Source of the DNA: Haematobia irritans
Taxonomy: Eukaryota > Arthropoda > Insecta > Diptera > Muscidae
NCBI RefSeq assembly: GCF_050003625.1
Contig: NC_134397.1
Location: forward strand, 152,292,691 to 152,356,690
Direction of reading: 5' to 3'
Length of the DNA stretch: 64,000 nucleotides
Part shown: piece after piece, positions 1 through 11,569 of the stretch
How the letters are laid out: every line of letters begins with the position of its first letter
Position numbering within the stretch: position 1 is the first letter of the stretch
Notes under the pieces: model-generated
Databases searched by the model: none
Seen by the model: only the letters and a program-made list of their open reading frames with translations
Told to the model about the DNA's origin: nothing
Position numbers and translations under genes: made by a program

Positions 1-292
1 CCATTTTGACTTTAGTAAAACGAAATTTTCTTTCATGTTAGGATACCCAATTTTATGTCGAATCATTTAACTATAAGGACTTCATTGAAAAGTTTATAGA
101 CTTTTCGACAAGGACAAAAACTTTATTTCAGAGAAATACGTCCTATGCTAATCAAAATTCACATTCGTATTTTAAGCACATGAAAGTTTTGGCTTGAATG
201 TGTGATAGAAATTTTAAATAAATTTGAACAAATTTATGAAAATGGACAAAAATGGACCAAATTTCGTGTGGTCCAACCATCGGACCAAATTT
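1..292 (+). repeat. Unnamed interspersed repeat R2 (truncated by window edge)
   Basis: This stretch is an AT-rich repeat with no coding content. The same sequence, diverged, is found inverted at 5760-6450 and direct at 58310-58655, and a partial copy lies at 39241-39790. Shared landmarks are a stretch reading CTTTCATGTTAGGATACCC near position 32 and ATTCGTATTTTAAG near 165. The homology continues to the GGACCAAAT motif near 290. No terminal repeats or target duplications could be defined because the left end is outside the window. Family unknown. Confidence 0.7.
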
Positions 293-422
293 AAAAATTA
301 GAAATCTTTTGGACCAATTTTGGTCCGATCGGCAACGCTGTTCGGAAGTTAGCGTGATTTCAACAGACGGACGGACGGACATGCTCAGATCGACTCAGAA
401 TTTCACCACGACCAAGAATATA

Positions 423-1356
423 AAGGGTGATTTGTTAAGAGCTTGATAACTTTTTTTTTTAAAAAAACGCCTAAAATTTGCAAAATCTCATCGGTTCTTT
501 ATTTGAAACGTTAGATTGGTCCATGACATTTACTTTTTGAAGATAATTTCATTTAAATGTTGACCGCGGCTGCGTCTTAGGTGGTCCATTCGGAAAGTCC
601 AATTTTGGGCAACTTTTTCGAGCATTTCGGCCGGAATAGCCCGAATTTCTTCGGAAATGTTATCTTCCAAAGCTGGAATAGTTGCTGGCTTATTTCTGTA
701 GACTTTAGACTTGACGTAGCCCCACAAAAAATAGTCTAAAGGCGTCAAATCGCATGATCTTGGTGGCCAACTTACCGGTCCATTTCTTGAGATGAATTGT
801 TCTCCGAAGTTTTCCCTCAAAATGGCCATAGAATCGCGAGCTGTGTGGCATGTAGCGCCATCTTGTTGAAACCACATGTCAACCAAGTTCAGTTCTTCCA
901 TTTTTGGCAACAAAAAGTTTGTTAGCATCGAACGATAGCGATCGCCATTCACCGTAACGTTGCGTCCAACAGCATCTTTGAAAAAATACGGTCCAATGAT
1001 TCCACCAGCGTACAAACCACACCAAACAGTGCATTTTTCGGGATGCATGGGCAGTTCTTGAACGGCTTCTGGTTGCTCTTCACTCCAAATGCGGCAATTT
1101 TGCTTATTTACGTAGCCATTCAACCAGAAATGAGCCTCATCGCTGAACAAAATTTGTCGATAAAAAAGCGGATTTTCTGCCAACTTTTCTAGGTAATAAA
1201 ATTCAATGATTTGCAAGCGTTGCTCGTTAGTAAGTCTATTCATGATGAAATGTCAAAGCATACTGAGCATCTTTCTCTTTGACACCATGTCTGAAATCCC
1301 ACGTGATCTGTCAAATACTAATGCATGAAAATCCTATCCTCAAAAGAATCACCCTT
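423..1356 (-). mobile_element. rosa-like DD41D mariner, internally deleted, copy 1
   Basis: A Tc1/mariner-type transposon flanked by TA (421-422 and 1357-1358). Its ends are imperfect inverted repeats beginning AAGGGTGATT. It carries one minus-strand frame (530-1243). It is nearly identical over most of its length to 30086-31019, so both transposed recently. It is about 930 bp because the transposase N-terminus is deleted. It must therefore have moved with transposase supplied by an intact relative. Confidence 0.85.
530..1243 (-). pseudogene. DD41D mariner transposase lacking its DNA-binding domain
   Basis: 237 residues of a DDE transposase. The first catalytic Asp lies in the motif FSDEAHFW, the second in FQQDGATCH, and the third in TPLDYFLWG. 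I count 41 residues between the second and third Asp, the spacing of the rosa (DD41D) group. Family members are normally about 340-350 residues with a paired-like helix-turn-helix N-terminus. Here the first ~17 residues (MNRLTNEQRLQ...) run straight into the catalytic domain at LEKLAENP, so the DNA-binding part is gone by an in-frame deletion. The three acidic residues are present, but the protein should not bind its own ends. Confidence 0.85.
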
Positions 1357-1434
1357 TATATACTTTATGGGGTCTTAGAGCAACATTTCGATGACAAAAT
1401 TAATATACCCCCCATCCTATGGTGGAGGGTAGAA

Positions 1435-2432
1435 AAAATTGAAATTTATTCATAATCGGCTTTAAACATAATTCCACAAAAAAAAAAATAAAACGTTTGG
1501 AATACGGATATAGCAAACATTGTTTCTTGTTAGAATTTTTTATATCATTGCGAAAACTCCGAACATTGTTTTTATAACCCAAAAAATTGAGTATTACAAA
1601 ATTTTTATTTCGTCGTAAATAAAAATATTGGTATTCTAAAACCACATTCGGTTTCGTTAATATCAGGTGATGTTCTTTTCTGAAGAACGTATGGCTTTAT
1701 GCCACAAATATGACACCTCAGACACTTGTTTATATTTCTATTATAATATTAGTATTTCTTTTTTCTTTCAATGTTGTGTAAAAATTATGTAATAAAAGAA
1801 ATGCCATTTTGCTGAAGTTTTTTATTTTTGTTGTTTTGCAAATTATAAATACTAATTACCAAATATTATACAAGTGCCTTACCTGTACTGTATGCCAAAA
1901 TATCTTTATACAAGCCATAATTTTGCATAGTTTTAATTTGCTAAAAGCATTTACTACTCCTCCTCGCACCGTAGAAAATAATTACCTGAACAATTATCTT
2001 GTGGCGTGTTCAACTAAAAAAATAATTCTATTTATCTTAAAATGAGGCGTAGTATTCTAAGAAAATATATTTCATTATATTACATCATGAAGTTAAACTC
2101 AAAGCTGAAAAATAATGCCAAAATGTATACGACTATCTCATCCCTCTGCTATAAGGGAACTATGTGCAAATAAATAAAAATTGAAGGACATTAATCAAAT
2201 TTTAGTACTCGTCTTTATATTGGAAGGTGTAAAATGATAAAAAAATGATAAAATGAAGGATAAAATGAAATATATATTGTATAAATAGTTTGGTCGCATC
2301 GAATACTATGCAGCCTATATAGTTTATGGGGAAACTTTCTTAATGCTATAGCTCACTGCGGAAATAGTTGTCATGCTTGTGTATATCATACGAACTCAGG
2401 TTATTCAAAATGGTAGTTTACATTGGAGATTT
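1435..2432. other. AT-rich spacer, nothing recognised
   Basis: I see no terminal repeats, tandem structure, RNA-gene motif or convincing frame. The short open frames here (up to 81 codons) have no recognisable motif and the composition of random AT-rich DNA. Confidence 0.5.
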
Positions 2433-5119
2433 TTACACCCTCCACCATAGGATGGGGGGTATATTAACTTTGTCATTCCGTTTGTACCATATCGAAATAT
2501 TGTTCTAAGACCCCATAAAGTATATAAATATTCTGGGTCGTGGTGAAATTTTGAGTCAAACTAAGCATGTCCATCGGTCACGCTAACTTCCGAACGAAAC
2601 AAGCTATCGACCTGAAACATGGCACAAGTAGCTTTTATTGATGTAGGTCGGATGGTATTGCAACTGAGCCATATCGGTTCACTTTTACGTATAGCCCCCA
2701 TATAAACCGATCCCCAGATTTGGCTTGCGGAGCCTCGAAGAGAAGTATATTTCATACGATCTGGCTGAAATTTGGTACATGGTGTTGGTATATGGCCTCT
2801 AATAACCATGCAAACATTGGTCCACATCGGTTCATAATTATATAATCGTATAGCCCCCATATAAACCGATCCGCAGATTGGGCCTGCGGATCCTCAAAGA
2901 GAACCAAACGTCATCCGATCCGGCTGAAATTTGGTACATGGTGTTAGTATATGGTCTCTAACAACCATGCAAAAATTGATCCACATCGGTCCATATAGCC
3001 GCCATATAAACCAATTCCCCGATTAGGCTTGCGGAGCCTTTAAGAGAAGCAAATTTCATCCGATCCGGCTGAAACTTGGTACATGGTATTGGAATATGTT
3101 CTCCAATGACCATGAAAAAATTGGTCTACATCGGCCCATAATTATATATAGCCCTCATATAAGCCGATCCCCAGATTTGACCTCCGGAGCTCTTAGAGGA
3201 GCAAAAATCATCCGATCCGGTTGAAATTTGGTACGTGATGTTAGTATATGGTGTCTAACAACCATGCAAGAATTGGTCCATATCGGTCTATAATTATATA
3301 TAGCTCCCATATAAATCGATCCCCAGCTTTGGAGCCTCTAACAGAAGCATATTTCATCCGATCCGGCTGAAATTTGGTACATGGTGTTGGTATATGGTCT
3401 CTAACAACCAATCAAAAATTGGTCCACATCGGTCCATAATTATATATAGCCCCCATATAAACCGATCCCCAGATTTGGCTTGCGGAGCCTCAAAGAGAAG
3501 AAAGTTTCATCCGATCCAGTTGAAATTTGGTACATGGTGTTAGTATATGGTCTCTAACAACCATGCAAAAATTGGTCCACATCGGTCCATAATTATATAT
3601 AGCCCCCATATAAACCGATCCCCAGATTTGGCTTGCGGAGCCTCAAAGAGAAGCATATTTCATTCGATCCGGCTGAAATTTGGTACATGGTGTTGGTATA
3701 TGGTCTCTAACAATCATGCAAAAATTGGTTCACAGCGCTCCATAATTATATATAGCCCCCATATAAACCGATCCCCAGATTTGGCTTGCGGAGCCTCAAA
3801 GAGAAACAAATTTCATCCGATCCGGCTGAAATTCGGTACATGATGTTGGTATATGGTCTCTAACAACCATGCAAAAATTGGTCCACATCGGTCCATAATT
3901 ATATATAGACCCCATATAAACCGATCTCCAGATTTGGAATGCGAAGCCTCAAAGAGAAGCAAATTGCATCCGATCCGGCTGAAATTTGGTACATGGTGTT
4001 GGTATATGGTCTCTAACAACCGTGCAAAAATTGGTCCACATCGGTCCATAATTATATATAGCGCCCATATAAACCGATCCCCTGATTTGGGTTCCGGAGC
4101 CTCAAAGAGAAGCAAATTTCATCCGATCCGTCTGAAATTTGGTTCATGATATTGGTATATGGTCTCTAACAACCATACAAAAATTGGTCCACATCGGTTC
4201 ATAATTATATATAGCCCCCATATAAACCGATCCCCAGATTTGGCTTGCGAAGTCTCCAAGAGAAGCAAATTTCATCCAATCCGGTTGTAATTTGGAACAT
4301 GGTGTTAGTATATGATCTTTAACAAGCGTGCCAGAATTGGTCCATATCGGTCCATAATTATATATAGCCCCCATATAAAACGTTCTCCAGATTAGACCTC
4401 CGCAGCCTCTTGGAGGAGCAAAATTCATCCGAGCCGGTTCAAATTAGGAACGTGGTGTTAGTATATGGTCGCTAATAACCATACCAAAATTGGTCCAATC
4501 ACACAAAAATTGGTCCATATCGGTTCATAATCATGGTTGCCACTAGAGCCAAAAATAGTCTACCAAAATTTTATTTCTATAGAAAATTTTGTCAAAATTT
4601 TATTTCTATAGAAAATTTTGTCAAAATTTTATTTCTAGAGAAAATTTTTTAAAAATTTTATTCGGTTCATAATAAAATTTTCATCATTGTCAAAATTTTA
4701 TTTCTATAGAAAATTTTGTTCAAATTTTATTCGGTTCATAATCATGGTTGCCACTCGAGCCAAAAAAAATCTACCAAGATTTTATAGAAAATTTTGTGAA
4801 AATTTTATTTCTATAGAAAATTTTGTTAAAATTTTATTTCTGTAGAAAATTTTTCAAAATTTTATGTCTACTTTGTCAAACTGAATTATATACGTATTGG
4901 ATCGATCGTTTTTGATTTAATATATACCACGTATGGACTTACATACAATTTAGAAGATGGTGTTAGGAGGTTTTAAGATACCTTGCCATCGGCAAGCGTT
5001 ACCGCATTTTAAGTAATTCGATTGTGGATGGCAGTGTTTAGAAGAAGTTTCTATGCAATCCATGATGGAGGGTACATAAGCTTCGGCCTGGCCGAACTTA
5101 CGGCCGTATATACTTGTTT
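2433..5119 (-). mobile_element. A-type DINE/Helentron-like element with 12 tandem monomers
   Basis: A full-length non-autonomous element. Right to left it reads: GC-rich hairpin end (TTCGGCCTGGCCGAA, 5073-5119), a ~180-bp terminal block, a short TTTCTATAGAAAATTTTG minisatellite (4540-4870), about twelve 153-bp monomers (2690-4530), and the conserved block with TCGACTTGAAAC-like and GTCC motifs. It ends at the CACCATAGGATGG hairpin (2433-2460). The GTCY microsatellite plus central tandem repeats match the layout of Drosophila DINE-1/mini-me elements, now placed with Helentrons. That placement is by architecture only; no Rep/helicase is encoded. Confidence 0.75.
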
Positions 5120-5531
5120 AGTTTAATATATACCACGTATGGACTATGTGGTATATATTACGGTGTTATTAAGTTTTAAGATACCTTGCCATCGGCAAGT
5201 GTTACCGTAACCCAAGTAATTCGATTGTGCATGACAGTCTTCAGTAGTAGTTTCTACGCAATCCATGGTGGAGGGTACATAAACTTCGGCCTGGCCGAAC
5301 TTACGGCCGTATATACTTGTTTTTAGTTTAATACATACCACGTATGGACGAACTTACAATTTAGAAGAAGGTGTTAGGAAGTTTTAAGATACCTTGCCAT
5401 CTCCAAGTGTTACCGCAACCCAAGTCATTCGATTGTGGATGACAGTCTTTAGTAGAAGTTCCTACGCAATCCATGGTGGAGGGTACAAAAGCTTCGGCCT
5501 GGCCGAACTTACGGCCGTATATACTTGTTTA
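5120..5531 (-). repeat. Two extra copies of the A-type hairpin terminal block
   Basis: After the element end at 5119 the same ~200-bp terminal block follows twice more, head to tail (about 5122-5322 and 5327-5531). Each copy carries GATACCTTGCCATC, CAATCCATGGTGGAGGG and the closing CGGCCGTATATACTTG. Similar serial ends occur at 24118-24314 and 58869-59052. Confidence 0.85.
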
Positions 5532-5759
5532 ATATAGATAAGAGCCCAGCATAAACTCCTATTATCAGGTATGAGTACAAGTATGCCTGCGCCAAATAAG
5601 GTAACAACTTTTACACGGAAATGACAGTGGAGGAAAGTTCTTCGGTGCAAGCGTACCAGCAGTCGAAAAATAAGTACTTCGTCGCAAGCATACCATCTCT
5701 CTAAAGATAATAGCGTTAACACACATATACTCAAAGAGAGTGAGCGTGTTGCTGCTCTG

Positions 5760-6450
5760 CTGGTCCGATGGTCGAACCAAATGAAATTTTGCCCATTTTG
5801 GTCCATTTTCATAATTTTTTTTCAAATTTATATTTTTTTTAGTATTTAAAAAGTTTATCACATATTTAATAGTATATATGCACTGAACAAAGATTTCATT
5901 ACCAAAGATTTCATGGCTTTCAAATACGAATGGTTATTCTGCTTAGCATAGAAGCCATATATCTCTGATATAACGTTTTATTCCTTGTCCAAAAGTCGAT
6001 AAGCTTTTCAATGAAGTCGTTTTGTCTTTATATTTATGTGATTCGACTTAAAATGGGGTATCCTAACATGAAAGAAAATTTCGTTTTACTAAAGACAACT
6101 TGGTTTTAATACTTCTAAAGAAATCTTTAAAATTTTTGCAACTTAACTATTAAAATTTTTAGTCGGTTTTTAGCGTTTAAAAATAGGAGATATTTTTAAC
6201 ACTTTATTTTAATATATGTTTTTACTTGAAGGTCTGAATAAAGGTCTGATTTTGAAATTTAAATAGTTGTTCAGAAATTTTAGTGGACCTTGATAGCACA
6301 TGAAGAAAAAAGCTACAAAATTTTAATAAATTAAAATTTGTTTCCCAGAATCAAGTAGGCAAAATTCAAATTTAAAAGTTAATTGTAGCGTAAATGTGTC
6401 CTTACTTCAATTCTAGGCTCAGAATCAATACCAAAATCATTATTGTAAAT
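5760..6450 (-). repeat. Repeat R2, inverted copy
   Basis: Reverse-complement homologue of 1-292 over 5760-6115. It extends further to 6450, where it matches 39241-39790 (shared features: AGTAGGCAAAATTC-type motif near 6352 and a GTCCTTACTTC motif near 6400). This is the longest copy in the window. It is AT-rich with no frame. 5532-5759 just before it holds nothing I recognise. Confidence 0.65.
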
Positions 6451-7061
6451 ACAAAATAATAGCTACTGTGAATGCTTTTTATCAGTGTGGGACTAAATAC
6501 CAATTCAATCACAGAAAATCGAATGAATATCTTATATCATTTTATACTCGAATGTGCGAAAGAAGGGGAATAGTAAGATTAGGCTATATAAGAATATGGA
6601 CCGATATGGGCCACATTTTCCGCATACAATTAAGGGTTGAAAAGTCGATGTTTTGATTACTATGTCAACCGCTAAATCATATCAGTCCTTTTTTCAATAA
6701 AAGCACTATTGACAACAATAAAATTCTTTCTAGGCATTTTTCTTCGAAAATGGGAAATTTAATCCGCTGGATGGAATTTTGGTCCGATGTTGGAAAAAAT
6801 GTTGTCCAAAATAAAATTTTGTTGTGGCAACGATGTTTATGGTACAATTTGTACTTTGAAAATCTCTATGACGCCAGGAGGAATCGAACTCTAATCCAAT
6901 ACAATATACCATATTCCACGGCATGGATCTATTCAATGATGTAATTTTGCAACTTAAAAAACAAGGGTATATTTCATTGACATTATGAAATGCAATTTGC
7001 ATTACTTTTCGCTACTATTAATGGTGTCCACAATCGCTGTTAGGTCTAGGTTATTCTATTA
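6451..7061. other. AT-rich spacer, nothing firm
   Basis: There is no supported gene. A GGAATCGAACTCT string near 6880 resembles a reversed tRNA B box, but no matching A box or cloverleaf can be drawn. Short open frames of 62-90 codons lack any motif. Confidence 0.4.
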
Positions 7062-8481
7062 AACAAGTATATACAGCAGTAAGTTCGGTCGGGTCGAATC
7101 TTAAATACCCACCACCATGATTCAACTATAATAGGTTAGGTTAGGTTAGGTGGCAGCCCGATGTATCAGGCTCACTTAGACTATTCAGTCCATTGTGATA
7201 CCACATTGGTGAACTTCTCTCTTATCTATGTTAAGCTCAATGACAAGGGACATCCTTTTTATAGCCGAGTCCGAACGGCGTTCCAAATTGCACTGAAACC
7301 ACTTACAGAAGCTTTGAAACCCTTAGAAATGTCACCAGCATTACTGAGGTGGGATAATCCACCGTTGAAAAACTTTTTGGTGTTCGGTCGAAGCAGGAAT
7401 CGAACCCACGACCTTGTGTATGCAAGGCGGGCATGCTAACCATTGCACCACGGTGGCTCCCATTCAACTATAATAGTTTACTTTGAAAACTCTTCGTCGT
7501 ATCGGCTTACTTGATAATACATAGCATTTTAGAGGGTTTGATGACAAATCTTCTCCCAAGCAAATCAGTTCAACCAGTACGCTTCCCGAAGAAAAAAATT
7601 TAAAGATTCTACCTATGAAGACAACATCAGATTCTGGATTTATGAGCCAATTTTGGTTGAGTTTTAGAGCAATCATAAACATATCGTGTATATGATGAAA
7701 TAACGCCTTGATTTGAAGTCCTAGAAATAAATTCGGGCGTTAGGTCTGTATGGGGCCTATACCAAAGCATGGACCAATATTCACCACCTCTTAATGTTTC
7801 TCAAATACCTCTAGAATTCCACTTTCAGACGAATTGGAGAAAACTACGAATTCTAGAACCCCAAGGAGTAAAATCGAGAGATCTGGCTATATAGGGGCTA
7901 TAGCAAAACATGGATCGATACGGACCATTTTCGACACACCTCTTTATGGTCCTAAGATACGTCTATATTTCTAATTTCCGGCAATTTGGATAAAAACTAC
8001 GGATTCTAGACGCCCAAGAAGCAAAATCGGGAGATCGGTCTATATGGGGGCTATACCAAAACATGGTCCGATGGGCACCATTTTCGGCACACCTCTTTAT
8101 GGTCCTCAAGTACCTCTAGATTTTCTATTTCAGGGTAATTGGACAAAAAGTACGTTTTTTTATAAGCCCATGACCCCAAATCGAGAAATCGATTTATATG
8201 GGGACTATATCAAAACTTGGACCGGTATAGCCCATCTTCGAACTTGACCTACCTGCAAACAAAAAACGAATCTGTGCCAAATTTCAGGATGATAGTGCCA
8301 TTATTGAAGGCTGTAGCGTGATTACAACAGACAGACGGACATGCTTATATCGTCTTAGAATTTCTCCCTGATCAAGAATATATATACTTTATATAGTCGG
8401 AAGTCGATATTTCAATGTGTTACACACGGAATGACAAACTTATTATACCCCCATCACCATTCTATGGTGGTGGGTATAAAA
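7062..8481 (+). mobile_element. D-type DINE-like element with nested SINE
   Basis: Begins AACAAGTATATACAGCAG followed by the hairpin AAGTTCGGTCGGGTCGAA and ends at the hairpin CACCATTCTATGGTGGTG (8450-8475). In between are degenerate ~153-bp monomers (TATATGGGGGCTATACC at 8042) and a short GACA-type microsatellite near 8328. A SINE is inserted about 70 bp from the left end. The layout matches the A and C families, and the right terminal block is clearly homologous to that of A. Confidence 0.75.
7120..7476 (-). mobile_element. tRNA-derived SINE with 15-bp target-site duplications
   Basis: The SINE body is 7135-7461, flanked by perfect direct repeats ATTCAACTATAATAG (7120-7134 and 7462-7476). 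On the minus strand the head is tRNA-like: A-box region GTGGTGCAATGGTTAGCA, an anticodon-type stem CCTTG/CAAGG, and a T-arm GTGGG-TTCGATT-CCTGC that pairs fully. A ~250-bp unique body follows, and the tail is a short (ACCTA)n run. Perfect duplications show insertion by LINE-type target-primed reverse transcription and a recent event. A second copy is at 56269-56612. Confidence 0.9.
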
Positions 8482-9900
8482 ACGGGTAAAAAATTATACA
8501 CAAATGAAGCATAAAGATTTACTAAATTCATACTTCTCACATAATAGTTCATTATTTCTTTAAATTTGTAAATTTTACTTCAAATGCGCCCATCTGGAAC
8601 TTTGTATGACACTAAAGACGTTGAAGCTACAAAATTTTCTTAAACAAGTTAACATAATTAATTATGTGTTCTTGAATGTTTAAACAAATATTTACTTAGT
8701 TTTGTGATATCAGCATTTGTAATATTGTTTAATTAAAAAATCTCTAAATATAATCTAAATTTTCTTAAATTAACGAAAAATTTTCTTCCTGCAAGGTTCA
8801 CTGTTTTTCAGTGCACATTTTCTTCCAATTTTTTTTAATGTAGTCATATTCATTTTAATAGCATTAAATTGTTTAAACCAAAATTTCGCAAGAAAATATA
8901 TGAATGCTTATAGTTAAATTTTAAACAAAATTTTCATAGGAAAAAATAACATTTTTCGCTGCTTTCTTTAACTCCCCAAATTCTTCACATGCATTCCGAC
9001 ATGCCATGAAAAGATGTGTAAATCCATCGAATGCATCAATGAACAATACCAAAAATATTCAGGAAATGGCTTAACGGGAAAAGGAGAGCAGCAAGAAAAC
9101 TGTTGTATAATGTCGCATAATGCAACTTCATCGTAAAGTACCTCTTCCCAAAAATTTAACACAATTTTTGATATTGTCAATAATAAAAAAAAACGAAACA
9201 CAAAAAGAAACTCCTATGTTACATGCCAGTGCGGAGGGATAAAGGAATAAAATATTCCATGAAAAATAGTGAATAATGGAACCGGAAATAACATTCTGAA
9301 TAAACGAAAAAAAATGACTCTCAAAAAATGAACAAAAATAGAAGTATTAGAATCACTCACTCACTCGCTCACTTATGTTGCCAGTGGTAGTATCCTTGTT
9401 CAGTTGCATGTGCCACCAAGAAAATCCGCATGCTACACAATCGCATGCACGTACACCACAAATCCCCATATGACTGATGATGACTGACTGTCAGAATTCA
9501 TTTTCAGGAAATATTCGAATGGTGTTTGCATTTTGTTATTTTCTTTTTTTTTTTTAAGAAAATTTGATTTTTACAAGAAAACTTTTCGTAATGGTTCTTC
9601 CGTACTTTTTTCAAGATTGCATTGGTTAGACGAGAAAGGGGATGGAGCAAATATGAATGTACAACTACATCAGTGAATGGCGTCAGAGGACAATTGAACT
9701 TTGACGGAAAAACTTTTATATTTGCTATGACTGCCTGGACTGCACTGGAAACGGAAACAGCGCCATTAGAGGAAATCAAAAGAAAATACTCTATCTAAGA
9801 GCATAACAAGAAGCGAGGACATTTAAATGTGGCACAGGGTGTCCTTAATAGAAATAGTATTTTAGTTAAAATATAAATAACGAAAAGATTTTGGGATGAA
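8482..9900. other. Spacer, nothing recognised
   Basis: AT-rich, with a short TCAC/CTCA microsatellite at 9352-9375. A poly-T/poly-A rich patch lies near 9540. Two short minus-strand frames (77 and 91 codons) have no motif. No tRNA-like, terminal-repeat or tandem structure was seen. Confidence 0.4.
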
Positions 9901-9904
9901 AGGT

Positions 9905-9990
9905 TCTGCAAGCAATCGTGGTGCAATGGTTAGCAAGCCGGCCCTGCACGTAAGGGGTGATCCGTTCAATCTCAGCTTCGACCAAACACC
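9905..9990 (+). repeat. Degenerate SINE head
   Basis: GTGGTGCAATGGTTAGCA at 9919 is identical to the A-box region of the SINE at 7120-7476. CTTCGACCAAACACC at 9975 matches the sequence just after that SINE's B box. The B box itself is decayed (GTTCAATCTCAG). The body downstream to about 10090 is too diverged to follow. An old, plus-oriented member of the same family. Confidence 0.6.
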
Positions 9991-10144
9991 ATCTCATTTA
10001 TGCTAATTATATTTCTGAGTGTCTCCAAACTTGCGTAAAGTGAAACAACGTAGGTAAAAAGGTGATGGTCTGTGATAAGTCAGAAGAACACAACTTGTTG
10101 CATTGCAATGGATTGCATAGTCTAATCGAACTTAAAATAACGGG

Positions 10145-10850
10145 AAGCCATCACATAGTTGGTAAGATTCTACCAAAAATGGTAGATTTTTTAATGTTTG
10201 GATAATTTGTAGAATTCTTGATATTTTGGTAGATTTTGCAAAAAAAAAATTTTTATAGAAATAAAATTTGGAAAACACTTTCTATAGAAATAAAATTTTA
10301 AGAAAATTTTCTATAGAAAAAAAATTGAGAAAATTTTTAATAGAAATACAATTTTAATAAAATTTTCCATAGAATTAAAATTTTGAGAAATTTTTGTATA
10401 GAAATAAAATTTTGAAAAATTTTTGTGTAGAAATGAAATTTTCTATAGAATTAAGATCTTTAGAAATTTTTGTATAGAAATAAAATTTTGAGAAAATTTT
10501 CTATAGAAAAAAAATTTGAGAAAATTGTTAATAGAAATAAAACTTTCTATAGAATTAAGATTTTGAAAAATTTTTGTATAGAAATTAAATTTTGAGAAAT
10601 TTTTGTATAGAAATAAAATTTTCATTAAATTTTCTATAGAAGTAAAATTTTGAGAAAATTTTCTATAGAAATAAAATTTTGAGAAAATTTTCTATAAAAT
10701 TAAAATCTTTAGAAATTTTTGTATAGAAATAAAATTTTTGTATAAAAATAAAATTTTGAAAAAAATTTCTATGAAAGTACAATTTGAGAAATTTTTGTAT
10801 AGAAATAAAATTTTCGTTTTGTTTTTTACTGTTGGTTTATTATTCACTCA
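10145..10850 (+). repeat. AT-rich minisatellite (TTCTATAGAAATAAAATTTT)n with hairpin edge
   Basis: About thirty imperfect copies of a 22-33 bp motif (ATTTTCTATAGAAATAAAA). They are preceded by a stretch with GGTAGATTTT motifs and an imperfect palindrome around TGGTAAGATTCTACCA (10162). The same minisatellite is embedded in A-type elements (4540-4870, 20180-20640, 23045-23870, 27225-27520, 59290-59660). It also occurs at 36060-36715, again bordered by a GGTAGAATTCTACC palindrome, so it may be a mobile unit of its own that A-type elements picked up. Confidence 0.75.
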
Positions 10851-10853
10851 TTA

Positions 10854-10975
10854 AAGGGTGATACAGTCAAAATTTTGTCAAGGGAAAACGCGTGTAAATC
10901 GGTGAAATCGTTTATTTAAAAAATCAAATTAAATTTCTTTTTCAAGTTCAATTAGTATAAAATTCAGGAAAAAGG
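10854..10975 (+). mobile_element. Solo end of a DD37E-type mariner
   Basis: Starts after TA (10852-10853) with AAGGGTGATACAGTCAAAA and continues with AAGGGAAAACGCGTGTAAAT. The latter is the reverse complement of the end of the DD37E element at 26532-26560. Only one end is present; the rest is deleted or never inserted. Confidence 0.7.
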
Positions 10976-11180
10976 CTCCATGAAATAAGCCCCCAAGAAA
11001 AAAGGCCCCAAACTGGAAATGAAATAATGCCCCAAATTTTGGGGATTTAGTTCATAAGGAAATAAAGCCTCATTTCGAATATGCAATAAAACCCCACAAG
11101 AATGAAATAAAGCCCAAAATTTTATGAAATTGGGCCCCATAGGGACTTATTTCATTTTATAAAGTAATATTTATTGCTGT
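10976..11180. repeat. Degenerate GAAATAAAGCCCC repeat tract
   Basis: Roughly seven loose repetitions of a motif like ATGAAATAAAGCCCCAAA, at intervals of about 20-35 bp. The tract is C-rich against AT-rich surroundings and contains several AATAAA strings. No other copy was seen in the window. Its nature is unknown. Confidence 0.5.
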
Positions 11181-11305
11181 TATAGAGAAAAAAATAAATT
11201 TATTCATGAATTTAATAAATATTTCAATATAATATTATATTTTGTATAAATAAAAAAATTCTCTTTGAAAAATCCAATTTAATAATTGTATGAGAGTAAT
11301 CAGTT

Positions 11306-11497
11306 TCAAGTAAAAACTTCCATGGTATCTTCAACGGTTTGGCGGCAGCAAGGACACTTGTAATTGTTTAAAGCTTTTGATAATGCATCCGCCATTAACT
11401 TTAAATTGCACTCCGAACAAATTTTCATATGTCTACAAGGTAGCATAACAATGTTTGAAGGTTTGTTGACGCAGATCACGCAATCGCTGTCGATCAT
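11306..11497 (-). CDS. RING-finger (C3HC4) protein, single exon or fragment
   Basis: 63 residues with a complete C3HC4 RING: CVIC, then 11 residues to the C-x-H pair in LPCRHMK, CSEC, then 17 residues to CPCC. This is the spacing of the zf-C3HC4_3 group found at the C-terminus of IAP-like and other E3 ubiquitin ligases. The frame stays open upstream of the first Met to a stop at 11540-11542, so the Met at 11497 may be internal to an exon. A stop follows six residues after the RING, so this would be a protein C-terminus. No partner exon was found. It lies between repeats and could be a genuine last exon, a retrocopy, or a captured fragment. All zinc ligands are intact, which argues against long decay. 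Confidence 0.6.
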   Translation of the reverse strand: MIDSDCVICVNKPSNIVMLPCRHMKICSECNLKLMADALSKALNNYKCPCCRQTVEDTMEVFT

Positions 11498-11569
11498 ATA
11501 GATCGATCTCCCGAACAGATTTCTCGGACTTCTTTTCTTTTATCCGATTTGCCTGATTTTCAAAATGCA

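Larger units (their letters stand above)
331..1434 (+). mobile_element. A-type element 3' terminal fragment, split by a mariner
   Basis: Positions 331-422 and 1357-1434 together form the microsatellite and terminal block of an A-type element: the GTTCGGAAGTTAGCGTGA motif, a GACG microsatellite, TTTATGGGGTCTTAGAGC, then the hairpin CCATCCTATGGTGG near 1413. The mariner at 423-1356 sits at a TA inside this block. The tandem-monomer part and the other end are missing, so this is a truncated copy. Confidence 0.75.

Noticed and set aside
2690..4530. CRISPR-like or satellite array
   Set aside because: The units are 153-bp contiguous monomers without spacers, inside an element with defined ends, in a eukaryotic genome.
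6870..6950. tRNA-like sequence on the minus strand
   Set aside because: Only a B-box-like string; no A box at the right distance and no stems.
7135..7151. TTAGG repeats as telomeric sequence (also 56265-56281)
   Set aside because: Only about three units, at the tail end of a SINE with target duplications on both copies; it is the SINE's short tandem tail.
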